NCBI RefSeq assembly: GCF_001424875.1
Contig: NZ_LMCT01000014.1
Span: 121,325-155,030 of the forward strand
Origin: Kitasatospora sp. Root107
Lineage (GTDB): Bacteria > Actinomycetota > Actinomycetes > Streptomycetales > Streptomycetaceae
Direction: 5' to 3'
Length of the DNA: 33,706 bases
Each line of letters opens with the position of its first letter. Positions within the stretch are counted from its first letter, which is position 1. This document shows, one piece after another, positions 1 to 5,810 of the stretch. The position numbers and the translations under genes were made by a program. The notes under the pieces were generated by a model that saw only the letters and a list, made by a program, of their open reading frames with translations, had not been told where the DNA came from and ran no database searches.

Positions 1-120
1 GGTTACGGCTACACCCGTGACTACCCGCTGGAGCGGATGATGCGCGACGCCAAGATCACCCAGATCTACGAGGGCACCAACCAGATCCAGCGCATCGTGA
101 TGTCCCGCAACCTCCCGTAG
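1..120 (+). CDS. Acyl-CoA dehydrogenase, C-terminal end (partial)
   Basis: The first 39 codons are the open 3' end of a gene that begins outside the window; it stops at TAG 118-120. The peptide contains [20 protein letters not shown] followed by NQIQR. This is the C-terminal signature of the acyl-CoA dehydrogenase family; the glutamate of the YEGT motif is the catalytic base in short- and medium-chain members. Such enzymes are cytosolic FAD flavoproteins that oxidise acyl-CoA to the 2,3-enoyl-CoA during fatty acid or branched-chain amino acid breakdown. Substrate class cannot be judged from this fragment. The next gene is convergent, only 2 nt away. Confidence 0.9.
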   Translation, partial: GYGYTRDYPLERMMRDAKITQIYEGTNQIQRIVMSRNLP

Positions 121-122
121 CG

Positions 123-596
123 TCAGCTGCCGTACAGGACCCCGTCGGTGTGACCGGCGGGGTCCTCGCGCATCCCGATCCGGCGGGCCGGGATGCCGGC
201 CCAGATCTCGTTCGGGCCGGTGGAGGTGGTGAGGACGGCGTTGGCGCCGACGATGGTGCCCGCGCCGACGGTGAGGACGCCGCTCTTGCAGACGATCTTG
301 GCGCCCGCGCAGACCAGCACGCCGTCCTCCAGCACGACCCGGCGCATCGCGCTCTGCTCCTGCGGCACCCACGGGTCGGCCCGGCCGATGGTGACGCCGT
401 TGTAGAGGGTGACGTCGGCGCCGAGGGTGGTGTACGGGTGCAGCACGGTGCCGAAGCCGCGGTGGAAGACCCGCAGGCCCGGCCCGATCTCGGCGGCGGC
501 CGGCACCTCCATCCCGTACAGCGCGAGGGCCTCCTGCACCAGGCGGCCCAACAGGCGGCTGCGGCGGCGGTAGATGAGTGCGGTCACCAGCGACAT
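123..596 (-). CDS. Serine O-acetyltransferase-like hexapeptide-repeat protein
   Basis: This 157-residue protein is a left-handed beta-helix acyltransferase. Hexapeptide turns run through its centre (LGADVTLYNGVTIG, then VVLEDGVLVCAGAKIVCKSG and VGAGTIVGANAVL), and the usual closing IWAGIPARRIG follows. The HRGFGTVLHPYTTLG stretch resembles the catalytic region of CysE/WcaB-type enzymes, which use acetyl-CoA. It is shorter than a full serine acetyltransferase because it lacks most of the N-terminal helical domain, so the acceptor is uncertain: serine or a sugar. Upstream of the ATG at 596 there is no clear Shine-Dalgarno. It stands alone, convergent with the acyl-CoA dehydrogenase end and divergent from the lipoprotein gene. 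Confidence 0.75.
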   Translation of the reverse strand: MSLVTALIYRRRSRLLGRLVQEALALYGMEVPAAAEIGPGLRVFHRGFGTVLHPYTTLGADVTLYNGVTIGRADPWVPQEQSAMRRVVLEDGVLVCAGAKIVCKSGVLTVGAGTIVGANAVLTTSTGPNEIWAGIPARRIGMREDPAGHTDGVLYGS

Positions 597-746
597 GCTG
601 CACAGTGTGACGCCTCCGGCACTGACGGTGGGTCAGTGGCGCGAAAATGTCCTGGTGCTGTCACAGCGGGGCGTGGGCGGTAACCCGGCAGGGCCGGCGC
701 TACGTGTGCAGGGTTGACCTTGTCTTTCGTATCGGGGGAACCTGCC

Positions 747-1340
747 ATGAACGCTCGCCGCCTGCCCGTCGCCACCGCCGTCCTCGCCATCGCCGTGCTG
801 GGCCTGACCGCCTGCGGGCCGAAGGAGGCGGCACCCGCCACCGTGCCCTCGCTGACCGCCACCGCCACCGCCACCGCGACCGCCAGTGCCACCGCCACGC
901 CCACCGCCTCCGCGAAGCCCTCCGCTCCGGCGGCCTCGAAGAGCGCGACCAAAGCGGGTGCCACCCCGGCGGACTGCAAGGCCAACGCGGCCCAGGTCGG
1001 CCGGGTGATCGAGGCCGCCGAGGTCGGGTACGCCACGCATGTCTGGATGAAGGCCAAGGAGACCAAGTTCGTCTGCGGCCCGGACGTCCCGGGGGAGAGC
1101 TACTTCGAGGGGACCGGGGCGGTGAAGGTGTTCGAGTTCAGCAATGACGTCAAGACCTACGTGCTCGCCGACCTGAAGGAGAAGCAGCTCCCGCTGAACG
1201 ACTTCATGGCCCGTGCGGAGCTCTGCCTGACGAACCGGACCGCGGTGCAGCCGCCGTACAACTGCTACGGCAACCAGTTCGCCGTCACGGTGGACTCGGC
1301 CGGCAAGATCAGCACGATCCACCAGATGTTCCGCCCCTGA
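747..1340 (+). CDS. Putative lipoprotein with Thr/Ala-rich linker
   Basis: The ATG at 747 follows a GGGGGAA ribosome site at 734-740. The 197-residue product begins with a signal peptide (MNARRLPVATAVLAIAVLGL) ending in a lipobox LTAC, so it should be lipidated and anchored outside the membrane. After the cysteine comes a low-complexity Thr/Ala/Ser/Pro linker (roughly residues 30-75) made of TA dipeptides. A compact C-terminal domain of about 120 residues follows, with several cysteines that could form disulfides (ADC, FVCGP, ELCLT, YNCYG). I do not recognise this domain. The gene ends 2 nt before the stop of the convergent LCP gene. Confidence 0.8.
   Translation: MNARRLPVATAVLAIAVLGLTACGPKEAAPATVPSLTATATATATASATATPTASAKPSAPAASKSATKAGATPADCKANAAQVGRVIEAAEVGYATHVWMKAKETKFVCGPDVPGESYFEGTGAVKVFEFSNDVKTYVLADLKEKQLPLNDFMARAELCLTNRTAVQPPYNCYGNQFAVTVDSAGKISTIHQMFRP
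855..910 (+). repeat. Imperfect ACCGCC hexamer tract in lipoprotein linker
   Basis: Tandem ACCGCC-type hexamers encode the Thr-Ala dipeptides of the lipoprotein linker. The unit is a multiple of three, so unit gain or loss would change linker length without shifting frame. Confidence 0.6.
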
Positions 1341-1342
1341 GC

Positions 1343-2407
1343 TCAGGACGGTGCGGGCACCGGCCGGTCGTTCTGGATCTGCTCGAACAGCTGCTTGGAG
1401 GCGTTCGGGGCCCAGAGGATCGAGGACCCGGCCGGGGTCTGGTAGTTCTCGTCGGCGATCGGCACCGTGACGGTCCGGCCGTCGGAGCCCGCCACCTTGT
1501 CCATCTGCAGCCCGAACTGCGCCAGCGTCCAGAGCGAGCTGCCCTGGTCCACCGTCATGGCACCGAGGGCGGCGCTCAGGAACGGGTACAGGACGAACGG
1601 GTTGAGCAGGGTGGACGGGCTGAGCACCTCCTCGGCCAGCGCCTGCAGGAAGGCCTGCTGGTTGGCGATCCGGCTCAGGTCGGAGTCGGGCAGCGAGTAG
1701 CGGGTGCGGACCAGTTGGAGGGCCTGGGTGCCGTTCAGGGTCTGGCAGCCGGCCGGCAGGTCCGCGCCCGACTTCGCGTCGACCACCGGCTCGTCCAGGC
1801 ACATGGACACGCCGCCGAGGGAGTCGACGATGCTCACGATGCCGGTGAATCCGACCTCGACGTAGTGGTCGATCCGGATGCCGGTGTTCTGCTCCACGGT
1901 CTGCACCAGCAGCTGCGGGCCGCCCTGGGCGTAGGCCGCGTTGATCTTGTTCTTGCCGTGCCCCGGGATCGGCACGTAGCTGTCGCGCGGGATGCTCATC
2001 AGCACCGGGCCGTTGTCGCCCCGGTGCAGCACCATGACGGTGTCGGTGTTGATCCCCGACTCGCCGCCGACGTGCAGGTCCTGCTCCTGCTGCTCGGTCA
2101 GCCCGGCCCGGCTGTCCGAGCCGACCAGCAGCCAGTTGGTGCCGGGCCCGTCACCCGGGCGGCCGGACCAGTCGGCGATCGCGTCCACGTGCCGGATCTT
2201 CCGGTCGGCCCAGACGTAGGTGCCGACCGCGCCACCGACCAGGGCCAGCACCAGCAGCCCGACGGTCCAGCGGACGACCCGCCACCAGTTCCGGCGCCGC
2301 CCGGGCGGCTTGGCGGCCGGGGCCCCGCGCGGGTTCAGCGAGGGTGGCAGCGGGGGTTCGGAGCCGTACGTCCCCGGGGTGCCGCCGGACCGGCCAGTGC
2401 TGCTCAT
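1343..2407 (-). CDS. LCP (LytR-CpsA-Psr) family glycopolymer ligase
   Basis: This 354-residue type II membrane protein has a short proline-rich cytoplasmic tail, one membrane segment (about 46-65) and an extracytoplasmic LCP domain. Family marks are GSDSR (96-100), SIPRDSY (138-144), KINAAY (154-159), VEQNTGIRIDHY (171-182), VDSLGGV (194-200) and an R-x-R followed by DSDLSRIANQQ. LCP proteins transfer undecaprenyl-linked secondary polymers to peptidoglycan; the polymer here is unknown. The tail carries LPPSLNPRG (20-28), a motif shared with the LCP gene immediately upstream on this strand. There is no LytR_C domain. An 11-bp hairpin separates the two LCP genes, so they may be separately transcribed. 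The start at 2407 has only a GGAAG too close to the ATG. Confidence 0.92.
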   Translation of the reverse strand: MSSTGRSGGTPGTYGSEPPLPPSLNPRGAPAAKPPGRRRNWWRVVRWTVGLLVLALVGGAVGTYVWADRKIRHVDAIADWSGRPGDGPGTNWLLVGSDSRAGLTEQQEQDLHVGGESGINTDTVMVLHRGDNGPVLMSIPRDSYVPIPGHGKNKINAAYAQGGPQLLVQTVEQNTGIRIDHYVEVGFTGIVSIVDSLGGVSMCLDEPVVDAKSGADLPAGCQTLNGTQALQLVRTRYSLPDSDLSRIANQQAFLQALAEEVLSPSTLLNPFVLYPFLSAALGAMTVDQGSSLWTLAQFGLQMDKVAGSDGRTVTVPIADENYQTPAGSSILWAPNASKQLFEQIQNDRPVPAPS

Positions 2408-2430
2408 GCTTCCAGAGTGGGCGAGCGGCG

Positions 2431-2462
2431 CCCGGACGGCCGCCCCGTGTGGGCCGTCCGGG
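2431..2462. terminator. 11-bp perfect hairpin between two LCP genes
   Basis: CCCGGACGGCC at 2431-2441 is exactly complementary to GGCCGTCCGGG at 2452-2462, with a 10-nt loop. It lies 33 nt downstream of the stop of the 2495-3868 gene on the minus strand. No U-tract is visible, as is usual in this GC range. Confidence 0.65.
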
Positions 2463-2494
2463 GGAACAGGTCTGACGATTGCTCAGATCTGACG

Positions 2495-3868
2495 CTACTT
2501 CACGTCGGGCACCGCACTGTCGCTCTTGAAGGCGTCGAAGACCTGCTTGGCCTTGGCGGTGTCCCACTTCACCGCGGACTCGCCGGTGGGGGTACGGAAG
2601 TCGGGGTTGGCGATCGGCACGGTCATCGACTTCCCCTCGCCGCCGGAGACCGAGCGCATCGCCAGGAAGAGCGAGCCGAGGTCGCTGAGCCCGGCGTCGT
2701 CGTCCACGATCAGGGTGCCCAGGCCCGAGCTGACCATCGGGTAGAAGGTGAACGGGTTCAGCAGGGTGCCCGGCGAGGCGGCCTGGTTGGCCAGCGCGGA
2801 GAGGAACTTCTGCTGGTTGCGCATCCGGCCCAGGTCCTGGTCGGCCATCTGGTGCCGCTGCCGGACGAAGGCCAGCGACTCCTTGCCGCTCAGCGACTGG
2901 CAGCCCGCCTTGAGGTTGAGCCCCGAGTCCTTGTCGGCGATCGGCTTGTCGATGCACATGTCCACGCCGCCGACCGAGTCCACGATGCCGACGAAACCGG
3001 CGAAGCCGATCTCGGCGTAGTGGTCGATCCGGATACCGGTGTTGTGCTCGACGGTCTGCACCAGCAGCTTGCCGCCGCCGGTGTTGAAGGCCGCGTTGAT
3101 CTTCGTGGTGGCGGCCGGGACGGTCTTGCCGCTCCCGTTCGTGTTGGGGTGCGCCGGGATCTGCACCCAGGAGTCGCGCGGGATGCTCATCAGGGTGTTC
3201 CCGTTGTCCCCGATGTGCAGCAGCATCATCGAGTCGCTGCGCTTGCCCACGGCGGAGCCGGTGTGCAGCGCATCCTCGTCGGCATCGGACAGACCCTGCC
3301 GGCTGTCCGAGCCGACGATCAGCCAGTTGGTGCCCTTCCCGGCGGCCGGTCTGCCGTCGTACGAGACCAGCACGTTCTCGTGGTTGAGCTGGGAACCGGC
3401 CCAGAAGTAGGTGCCGACGGCGGTCACCATCAGCGCCGCCAGCGTGCCGTAGATGCCGTACTTGATCTTCCGGCTGCGCGGCCAGCGCGCGTTGCCCGGG
3501 CGCGGTGCGGCAGGCGGTGCGGCAGGCGGTGCGCCGGGCGGAGCGGTGGGCGGCTGCGGCGGACCGGGCGGTATCGGTGCGCCGGGGGTACGCAGCGGGG
3601 CGCCCGGGCCACGGGGGTTGAGCTCCGGCGGCAGGCCCGGCTGAGGGCCGTTGGCCTGCGCCGGTACGGGCTGTGCGACCGGAGCCGCCGGCGCCTGCGG
3701 GGGCGCGGCCGGGCGGCGGGGCGCCGGAGCGCCGGGGCCGCGCGGGTTCAGCCCGGGCGGCAGCGGGGGCTCGTCCCGGTACGGGTTCGGCCCGCCCTCG
3801 GAGCCGTACGACCCGTACGCGCCGCCGCCACTACCGCCGCCCGGGCGGTCCTCCTGCCACGTGTTCAT
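2495..3868 (-). CDS. LCP family glycopolymer ligase with long proline-rich cytoplasmic tail
   Basis: I place the start at 3868 (MNTWQEDRPGG), giving 457 residues; the open frame continues upstream but without family-like sequence. The cytoplasmic part (1-135) is very rich in Pro, Ala and Gly and holds two copies of LPPxLNPRG (36-44 and 79-87). A membrane segment lies at about 138-158. The LCP domain follows with GSDSR (186-190), SIPRDSW (228-234), KINAAF (256-261) and VEHNTGIRIDHY (273-284). An R-x-R pair and DQDLGRMRNQQ come further on. No C-terminal LytR_C domain is present. It is a paralogue of the 1343-2407 protein and probably does a related attachment step. No Shine-Dalgarno precedes the ATG; CATCCT lies 7 nt upstream, so the transcript may be leaderless. 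Confidence 0.9.
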   Translation of the reverse strand: MNTWQEDRPGGGSGGGAYGSYGSEGGPNPYRDEPPLPPGLNPRGPGAPAPRRPAAPPQAPAAPVAQPVPAQANGPQPGLPPELNPRGPGAPLRTPGAPIPPGPPQPPTAPPGAPPAAPPAAPRPGNARWPRSRKIKYGIYGTLAALMVTAVGTYFWAGSQLNHENVLVSYDGRPAAGKGTNWLIVGSDSRQGLSDADEDALHTGSAVGKRSDSMMLLHIGDNGNTLMSIPRDSWVQIPAHPNTNGSGKTVPAATTKINAAFNTGGGKLLVQTVEHNTGIRIDHYAEIGFAGFVGIVDSVGGVDMCIDKPIADKDSGLNLKAGCQSLSGKESLAFVRQRHQMADQDLGRMRNQQKFLSALANQAASPGTLLNPFTFYPMVSSGLGTLIVDDDAGLSDLGSLFLAMRSVSGGEGKSMTVPIANPDFRTPTGESAVKWDTAKAKQVFDAFKSDSAVPDVK

Positions 3869-3991
3869 GTGGGAGAGGATGCCCGAAACCGCGGCCGCGC
3901 AGTGCAGTGGGGTCTCCCACCAGGGCCCTTGTAGCAGAGTTGATGCACGTCCCGGACCGGTCGGCCGTATGTTCACGGGGTGGAACGAACC

Positions 3992-4021
3992 TTGACCCGT
4001 TCGAACGCCGCGTGGTCCCAT
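3992..4021 (+). promoter_or_regulatory. Candidate promoter of the ssuE leader transcript
   Basis: TTGACC (3992-3997), an 18-nt spacer, then TCCCAT (4016-4021) as a weak -10. Transcription would start near 4029, the A of the leader peptide ATG, giving a leaderless mRNA. The -10 fits the TAnnnT pattern only at its first and last base. Confidence 0.4.
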
Positions 4022-4028
4022 GACGGCC

Positions 4029-4106
4029 ATGGAGCAGCAACGGATTCTCACGCGGAGGCGGCACGTCGACCTGCTGCGCGTGTCCTGCTCCCTCTGTAGT
4101 GGCTGA
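4029..4106 (+). CDS. Cysteine-containing leader peptide upstream of ssuE-like gene
   Basis: This is a 25-codon ORF: MEQQRILT, then RRRHVDLLRVSCSLCSG, stop TGA 4104-4106. An in-frame ATG at 4020 would add three residues. It has the R-R-x-H-V-D-L-x-R core with C-terminal Ser/Cys seen in the short 'putative leader peptides' found ahead of sulfur-assimilation genes in Streptomyces. Two Cys codons (TGC, TGT) lie within the last six sense codons, so ribosome progress there would depend on charged tRNA-Cys. No Shine-Dalgarno precedes it. The 3' end lies inside the left arm of an inverted repeat (4101-4110 with 4151-4160), and the reductase gene begins 84 nt after its stop. The likely role is cis-acting control rather than a functional peptide. 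Confidence 0.7.
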   Translation: MEQQRILTRRRHVDLLRVSCSLCSG

Positions 4107-4160
4107 CCGCTCGCCACCTCTGCTCCCTCCCCTTTCTCGCGCACCGTCGCGCGGTCAGCC
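4101..4160 (+). promoter_or_regulatory. Attenuator-like inverted repeat overlapping leader stop codon
   Basis: GGCTGACCGC (4101-4110) and GCGGTCAGCC (4151-4160) are perfectly complementary over 10 bp with a 40-nt loop. The left arm contains the leader peptide TGA. A ribosome stalled on the Cys codons or resting at the stop would cover this arm and change the fold. Inside the loop a smaller CGCGC/GCGCG hairpin (4138-4142 with 4149-4153) competes with the right arm. Near the reductase start, CACCCC and GGGGTG could hide the only weak ribosome site. Confidence 0.55.
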
Positions 4161-4190
4161 CTGCCCGCTTCCACACCCCTGGGGTGCCTC

Positions 4191-4745
4191 ATGGCCACCG
4201 TCCTGTCCGTTTCCGGCTCGCCCTCCGCCACCTCCCGCACCACCCGCCTGCTACGCCACGTCGACGCCCGGCTGACCGGGCACGGCCACCGGGTGATCCC
4301 GCTGGAGGTGCGCAGCCTGCCGCCGGCCGCGCTGCTCTCCGCCGACACCAGCGACCCCCGACTCGCCCGCGCCATCGAGCTGTTCGCCGAGGCGGACGGC
4401 GTGGTGATCGGCACCCCGGTCTACAAGGCCGCGTACTCGGGACTGCTGAAGACCCTGCTGGACGTGCTGCCGCAGTACGCGCTCGCCGGAAAGACGGTGC
4501 TGCCGCTGGCCACCGGCGGCTCGACCGCGCACGTGCTGGCGGTGGACTACGCGCTGCGCCCGGTGCTCTCCTCGATGGGGGCCGGGCACATCACCCAGGG
4601 CTGGTTCGTGCTGGACCGTCACATCAGCACCCGGGAGGACGGCTCGACGCTGATCGAGCGGGAGGCCGAGGCCCAGCTCACGCCGGTGGTGGACGCCTTC
4701 GCGACCGCGCTGGTCCGGCAGGGCGAGCCGGTACTGATCGGCTGA
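4191..4745 (+). CDS. ssuE: SsuE-type NADPH-dependent FMN reductase
   Basis: This 184-residue flavodoxin-fold protein opens with VLSVSGSPSATSRTTRLL, the phosphate-binding loop for FMN. It contains GTPVYKAAYSGLLKTLLDVL and LATGGSTAHVLAVDYALRP, which are typical of SsuE. SsuE supplies reduced FMN to the alkanesulfonate monooxygenase SsuD in sulfur scavenging. No ssuD or sulfonate transporter lies in the window, so the partner enzyme must be elsewhere or different. The ATG at 4191 is preceded only by a weak GGGGTG. A cysteine-containing leader ORF and hairpin occupy the upstream region, which fits control by sulfur supply. Length is normal for the family. Confidence 0.85.
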   Translation: MATVLSVSGSPSATSRTTRLLRHVDARLTGHGHRVIPLEVRSLPPAALLSADTSDPRLARAIELFAEADGVVIGTPVYKAAYSGLLKTLLDVLPQYALAGKTVLPLATGGSTAHVLAVDYALRPVLSSMGAGHITQGWFVLDRHISTREDGSTLIEREAEAQLTPVVDAFATALVRQGEPVLIG

Positions 4746-5004
4746 CCCCTGAGACGTTTGGCGGGAACCCCTAGGGGGAGGGGGCCCGCAGCCCGTACAT
4801 CGGTCGTTGGTCGGCTTCCTCCCGGCGGATGACGATCTGTTCGGACGGCGCTCCTAACGTGGTTCTTACCTCGCCACTCCACTCAGCACCACCTGGAGGG
4901 TGGGGGTAGCCCCAGGAAGAAGACGGCAGACCACACCATGTCCCAGGACGGGTGCGCTGCGGGAACCTGGGGCCGACGGGTGGACCACAAACGAGGAGAC
5001 TCCA
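4746..5004. other. Intergenic region ahead of ABC transporter, with palindromes
   Basis: This 259-bp stretch has no convincing ORF. CCCCTAGGGG (4768-4777) is a 10-bp palindrome just after ssuE and may end that transcript. Nearer the ABC gene, TGGGG/CCCCA arms flank GTAG within a longer CCTGG...CCAGG pairing (about 4890-4916). No clear -35/-10 pair was found; TAACGT at 4855-4860 is a possible -10. Confidence 0.35.
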
Positions 5005-5793
5005 GTGACGACGGCAGCCAGCGCCGTGAAGGACCAGCAGCTTTCCGGTGGCCCCGAGGCCCCGGCCGCGGCCGCGCGGCAGGTGACCAAGGCGTACGGC
5101 GCGGGGGAGACCCGGGTCACCGCCCTCGACGCCGTGGACGTGGACATCCACCGTGGCCGGTTCACCGCGATCATGGGGCCCTCGGGCTCGGGCAAGTCCA
5201 CCCTGATGCACTGCCTGGCCGGGCTCGACACCGTCTCGGAGGGCCGGATCTGGATCGGTGACACCGAGATCACCGGCCTGAAGGACCGTCAGCTCACCAA
5301 GTTGCGCCGGGACAAGATCGGCTTCATCTTCCAGTCCTTCAACCTGCTCCCCACGCTGAACGCGCTGGAGAACATCACGCTCCCGATGGACATCGCCGGC
5401 CGCAAGCCCGACGCCGCATGGCTGGACACGGTGGTCTCCACCGTCGGCCTGGCCGACCGCCTCAAGCACCGGCCGACCCAGCTCTCCGGCGGCCAGCAGC
5501 AGCGCGTCGCGGTGGCCAGGGCGCTGGCCGCCCGCCCCGAGATCATCTTCGGCGACGAGCCCACCGGCAACCTCGACTCCCGCTCCGGCTCCGAGGTGCT
5601 CACCTTCCTCCGCCGCTCGGTCGACGAGCTGGGCCAGACCATCGTGATGGTCACCCACGACCCGGTCGCCGCCTCCTACGCCGACCGCGTGCTGTTCCTG
5701 GCGGACGGCCGCCTGGTGGACGAGATGCACGCCCCGACCGCCGACTCCGTCCTCGAGCGCATGCGTCGCTTCGACGGCAAGCGCACCAGCTGA
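5005..5793 (+). CDS. ABC transporter ATP-binding protein (MacB/LolD type)
   Basis: The GTG at 5005 is fixed by GAGGAG at 4993-4998, giving 262 residues. All nucleotide-binding motifs are present: Walker A GPSGSGKST (58-66), signature LSGGQQQRVAVARAL, Walker B IIFGDEP, D-loop GNLDS and the switch histidine in VTHDP. FQSFNLLPTLNALENITLPM around the Q-loop is characteristic of the MacB/LolD/FtsE branch, which pairs with FtsX-like permeases. The permease gene starts 17 nt after the stop, so the two form one operon. The complex probably acts on lipids, peptides or envelope components rather than as a classical importer; no substrate-binding protein is encoded nearby. Confidence 0.93.
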   Translation: MTTAASAVKDQQLSGGPEAPAAAARQVTKAYGAGETRVTALDAVDVDIHRGRFTAIMGPSGSGKSTLMHCLAGLDTVSEGRIWIGDTEITGLKDRQLTKLRRDKIGFIFQSFNLLPTLNALENITLPMDIAGRKPDAAWLDTVVSTVGLADRLKHRPTQLSGGQQQRVAVARALAARPEIIFGDEPTGNLDSRSGSEVLTFLRRSVDELGQTIVMVTHDPVAASYADRVLFLADGRLVDEMHAPTADSVLERMRRFDGKRTS

Positions 5794-5810
5794 GACGGGG
5801 TCAGAAACCA

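Noticed and set aside
1715..3934. 739-codon plus-strand frame across the two LCP genes
   Set aside because: It is opposite to two LCP genes with complete motifs; no start signal or recognisable domain.
4768..4777. CCCCTAGGGG palindrome as an operator
   Set aside because: Short GC-flanked palindrome just after ssuE; a weak terminator is a simpler reading and neither can be shown.
4900..5004. Earlier start for the ABC ATPase at 4900
   Set aside because: The extra 35 residues are not ATPase-like and there is a good GAGGAG before GTG 5005.
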